A stretch of 64,000 nt of DNA, taken from Pontibacter sp. HSC-14F20. GTDB taxonomy: Bacteria; Bacteroidota; Bacteroidia; Cytophagales; Hymenobacteraceae. The position numbers and the translations under genes were made by a program. This document shows, piece by piece, positions 61,953-64,000 of this stretch (its first letter is position 1; each line of letters opens with the position of its first letter). The stretch covers positions 124,001 to 188,000 of the forward strand of contig NZ_JAHZTC010000003.1 in the NCBI RefSeq assembly GCF_019599265.1, given 5' to 3'. The notes beneath the pieces were generated by a model. The model was not told the origin of the DNA. It was given only the letters and a program-made list of their open reading frames with translations, and did no database searches.

Positions 61953-62735
61953 TCAGGTATAGATCATCTTTACCGTCATGCCCCCGTCTATCACCAAGTG
62001 CTGCCCCGTAATGAAACCGGCCCTTCCAGAGCAAAGGAAAAGTGCTGCTTCGGCGATGTCCTGCGGCTCCCCTACCCGGCCGGCCGGGTGCTGTTCCTTG
62101 TCTTCGCGGGTATGCTGGGGTTCGTAGCGTTCCTTTTCTTTTTGCCAGGCTCCTGTCTCAACCCAGCCCGGCGCAATGGCATTGACCCGGATGCGGTCTG
62201 GTGCTAGGCTAACGGCCAGCGAATGGGTAAGCGCTTCGAGTCCGCCTTTGGAGGCCGAGTAAGCAAAAGTGTCCGGCTCAGACATAAAAGCCCGTGTGCT
62301 CGTGATGTTGAGGATAGCAGGATGTTCCGCCTGGCGCAGCAGCGCCAGGGCATATTTAGCACAGAGTACCGGGCCACGCAGGTTCACAGCCAGTATCCGG
62401 TCAAACTCCGACATTTGCATTTCGTCCAGGTTACCTGCAAACGGATCGGCTATACCTGCGTTGTTTACCAACACATCCAGACGGCCATGCTCTTCTTTTA
62501 CTTTTTCCATCAAGGCAATTACTTCGTGCTCCACACTAACGTCGCAAGGTATAAAAGCAGCCTTGTGTTGCTGACTCTGCAAGCGCTGCAGGGCTTCACG
62601 TCCTGCTTCCTTGTCCGCATCCGCAACTACGACCTGTGCGCCGGCCTGCCCGAAAGCCTGCGCCATACCTAAGCCTATACCTTGCGCGCCGCCGGTAATC
62701 AACACTATTTTGTCTTTGTAATCGCCTCTAGCCAT
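61953..62735 (-). CDS. Short-chain dehydrogenase/reductase
   Basis: A 260-residue classical SDR. TGGAQGIG (14-21) binds NAD(P), NNAG follows, and the catalytic S145, Y159 and K163 (YSASK) are present. The C-terminus is IDGGMTVKMIYT. It resembles glucose-dehydrogenase-like or 3-oxoacyl reductase-like enzymes, but the substrate is unknown. It probably shares a transcript with the DsbA-like gene. Confidence 0.92.
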   Translation of the reverse strand: MARGDYKDKIVLITGGAQGIGLGMAQAFGQAGAQVVVADADKEAGREALQRLQSQQHKAAFIPCDVSVEHEVIALMEKVKEEHGRLDVLVNNAGIADPFAGNLDEMQMSEFDRILAVNLRGPVLCAKYALALLRQAEHPAILNITSTRAFMSEPDTFAYSASKGGLEALTHSLAVSLAPDRIRVNAIAPGWVETGAWQKEKERYEPQHTREDKEQHPAGRVGEPQDIAEAALFLCSGRAGFITGQHLVIDGGMTVKMIYT

Positions 62736-62840
62736 ACTTCGATTGATGATGTTATACCTGCCTATACCTCACAGCAAACCCGCTGCCGGACGGTGCTATA
62801 CCTGATCCTGCAGCGGGTCTGATTTGTGGTGCCTGTCGGC

Positions 62841-63146
62841 TTATCTTTTCTCGAGCTGGCGCTTGAGTTTTTCTTCTACGTTTTTCAGCAATTCATACCA
62901 GTTGTCGCCATCGTCTTCGGCAAACGCGTCGTTGCCGGGTATACCTACGCGCATGCTCAGTTTCTTGGCATCTGTGGCGTGGTTAGCTTCTTCTTTAAAG
63001 TACACGTCCACGGAGTCGATCTTTTTGGCGTGGCGCTTTAGTTTGGTGATGGTGTTGCGGATGTGCTGCTGCACGTCGTCTGAGATCGAAATGTCTACAG
63101 CCTGCACATCAATCTTTATTCCTTCAAAATTCTCTGTATAGTTCAT
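62841..63146 (-). CDS. Ribosome hibernation promoting factor-like protein (HPF/RaiA family)
   Basis: A 101-residue protein with the HPF pattern: GIKIDVQAVDISISDDVQQHI, then KLKRHAKKIDSVDVYF and MRVGIPGNDAFAEDDG, ending with a charged helix. It would bind ribosomes in slow growth. It is the short form without the C-terminal dimerisation domain. Confidence 0.85.
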   Translation of the reverse strand: MNYTENFEGIKIDVQAVDISISDDVQQHIRNTITKLKRHAKKIDSVDVYFKEEANHATDAKKLSMRVGIPGNDAFAEDDGDNWYELLKNVEEKLKRQLEKR

Positions 63147-63316
63147 GCTCTGTCTTAAATGTATTTTCTGTGTGTTAGAAGCCGTTTAAGCGGAATCCCA
63201 ATGCTGAAATTAAACGGAGCACAGGTATTAAAGTTTACGCAGGCAAACACTCTCTGAGAAGCAACATAGCAGCAGTCCGGCTCGTTTTTATGCATATTCA
63301 CCCACTGTTTAACGTT

Positions 63317-64000
63317 ATGCAAAACTTACCAATTAACTGGCTGACAGAAGGATTGCTTGACTTTGAGTATAAGAAGTACCGGCTGCTGGCTTACCTGCAG
63401 ACTGTGCGGTCTGAGTTTGGGCAGCAGCGCCTCTACCCTGTTTTCTCTGACCTGATCATGCACTACCGCCACCTGCAGCAGGTACGGGAGCACAAGAAAC
63501 TGGTGTACGAGTCTTTCCCGCAGCAAATAACCCGCGCCGACTTTGAGAAGCTGGAGCTGGTATATGAAAAGATCGTGAAAGATGACGAAACCATGGCCCA
63601 GATTGAGGAGGTGATTCAGTACGCTGCACCGCTTTTTACCGAGGCCGTAAGCGAAGGCAGAGAACTGTATGATTTCATCGAGCGTCACCTGGAGATCAAT
63701 CCGGTGGGCATCACGCCGATGTACTTTAATGAGGGCTACCTGTTTCTGGACGCTTTCCCGGGCAAGGAAACACAGGTATACGTGTACCGCATCACCGTTT
63801 TTGAGAACACCTATGAAAAGTACCGCGGCATAAACACACAACTACTCCGCACTGTACGACGTGGCCTTTCACTGACACACGAAAACCTGAAGGTACAACT
63901 GGTCAAAGAAAACCAGGAACTCCCGAACCCAGCTACCTTTGTAGTAGTCGCCAAGGTGCCCTGCCCGCTGGACAATGCCTTGCTACCCATTGCCAAACGA
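63317..64000 (+). CDS. Conserved-looking protein of unknown function, 3' truncated
   Basis: An open frame of 228 codons from ATG 63317 to the right edge with no stop, so the gene continues beyond the window. It begins MQNLPINWLTEGLLDFEYKK and is helical and charged (YRHLQQVREHKKLVYE, FIERHLEIN). Base composition matches the neighbours. I do not recognise a family with certainty. The antisense frame in the same region is a shadow. Confidence 0.8.
   Translation, partial: MQNLPINWLTEGLLDFEYKKYRLLAYLQTVRSEFGQQRLYPVFSDLIMHYRHLQQVREHKKLVYESFPQQITRADFEKLELVYEKIVKDDETMAQIEEVIQYAAPLFTEAVSEGRELYDFIERHLEINPVGITPMYFNEGYLFLDAFPGKETQVYVYRITVFENTYEKYRGINTQLLRTVRRGLSLTHENLKVQLVKENQELPNPATFVVVAKVPCPLDNALLPIAKR

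Noticed and set aside
63326..63841. A minus-strand frame of 171 codons at the right edge
   Set aside because: It is antisense to the longer plus-strand frame from 63317, which has better start, composition and no stop.

Overview
The window looks like chromosomal DNA of a Bacteroidota bacterium, most likely a Cytophagales relative near Pontibacter or Hymenobacter (inference, no database search). The signs are: a protein with a type IX secretion sorting domain, several PorT-like outer-membrane barrels, many short lipoproteins, promoters with a TAnnTTTG -7 box, an HMA-AraC fusion regulator and an arsenosugar-type radical SAM cluster. GC content is moderate. I found no rRNA, tRNA, CRISPR array, insertion sequence, prophage or plasmid gene. 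Most genes are ordinary chromosomal ones in short operons, and many ends are marked by clear rho-independent terminators.

Layout. 0-2 kb: the 3' part of a histidine kinase, a single-domain receiver, and a metal-sensor-like AraC regulator. 2-17 kb: DEAD-box helicase, hydrolase, a T9SS-sorted protein divergent from an RprX/RprY-like two-component pair, an outer-membrane barrel, a nucleoid-associated protein, a membrane hydroxylase, and HD, 3D, VTT and rhomboid proteins. 17-32 kb: GH3 glycosidase, MsrA, Nudix, SDR, M28 peptidase, a lipoprotein group (two LEA-like paralogues around a GIN-domain protein and an M48-like protease), SRPBCC protein, barrel, Tex. 32-40 kb: ceramidase-like lipoprotein, tandem paralogous lipoproteins, PrxQ, and a three-gene glycosyltransferase operon. 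40-41.5 kb: two low-GC genes that look acquired. 42-47 kb: L,D-transpeptidase and the ArsS operon (two DUF2064 transferases, AhpD-like protein, ArsS, rhodanese lipoprotein). 47-55 kb: aldehyde dehydrogenase, ElyC-like protein, topoisomerase III, and a glycine/serine-rich SWFGD protein. 55-60 kb: a bicarbonate module (beta carbonic anhydrase and SulP) downstream of a second two-component pair. 60-64 kb: CDF efflux protein, DUF1801, DsbA-like, SDR, HPF-like, and a conserved unknown running off the right edge.

Three signals stand out. (1) The octamer CAGGTATA/TATACCTG, often extended to CAGGTATAGC, is scattered over both strands, inside and between genes, far above chance. It also forms a terminator stem, palindromic pairs and a 58-bp hexamer array, and is missing from the low-GC island. 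This resembles the behaviour of DNA uptake sequences or HIP1. (2) Both OmpR-type two-component loci sit next to a promoter with the same TACATTTG -7 box and four TTAA-centred direct repeats spaced 10-11 bp, which are candidate response-regulator operators. (3) A Gly/Ser/Tyr/Asn-rich, prion-like protein carries two SWFGD modules.
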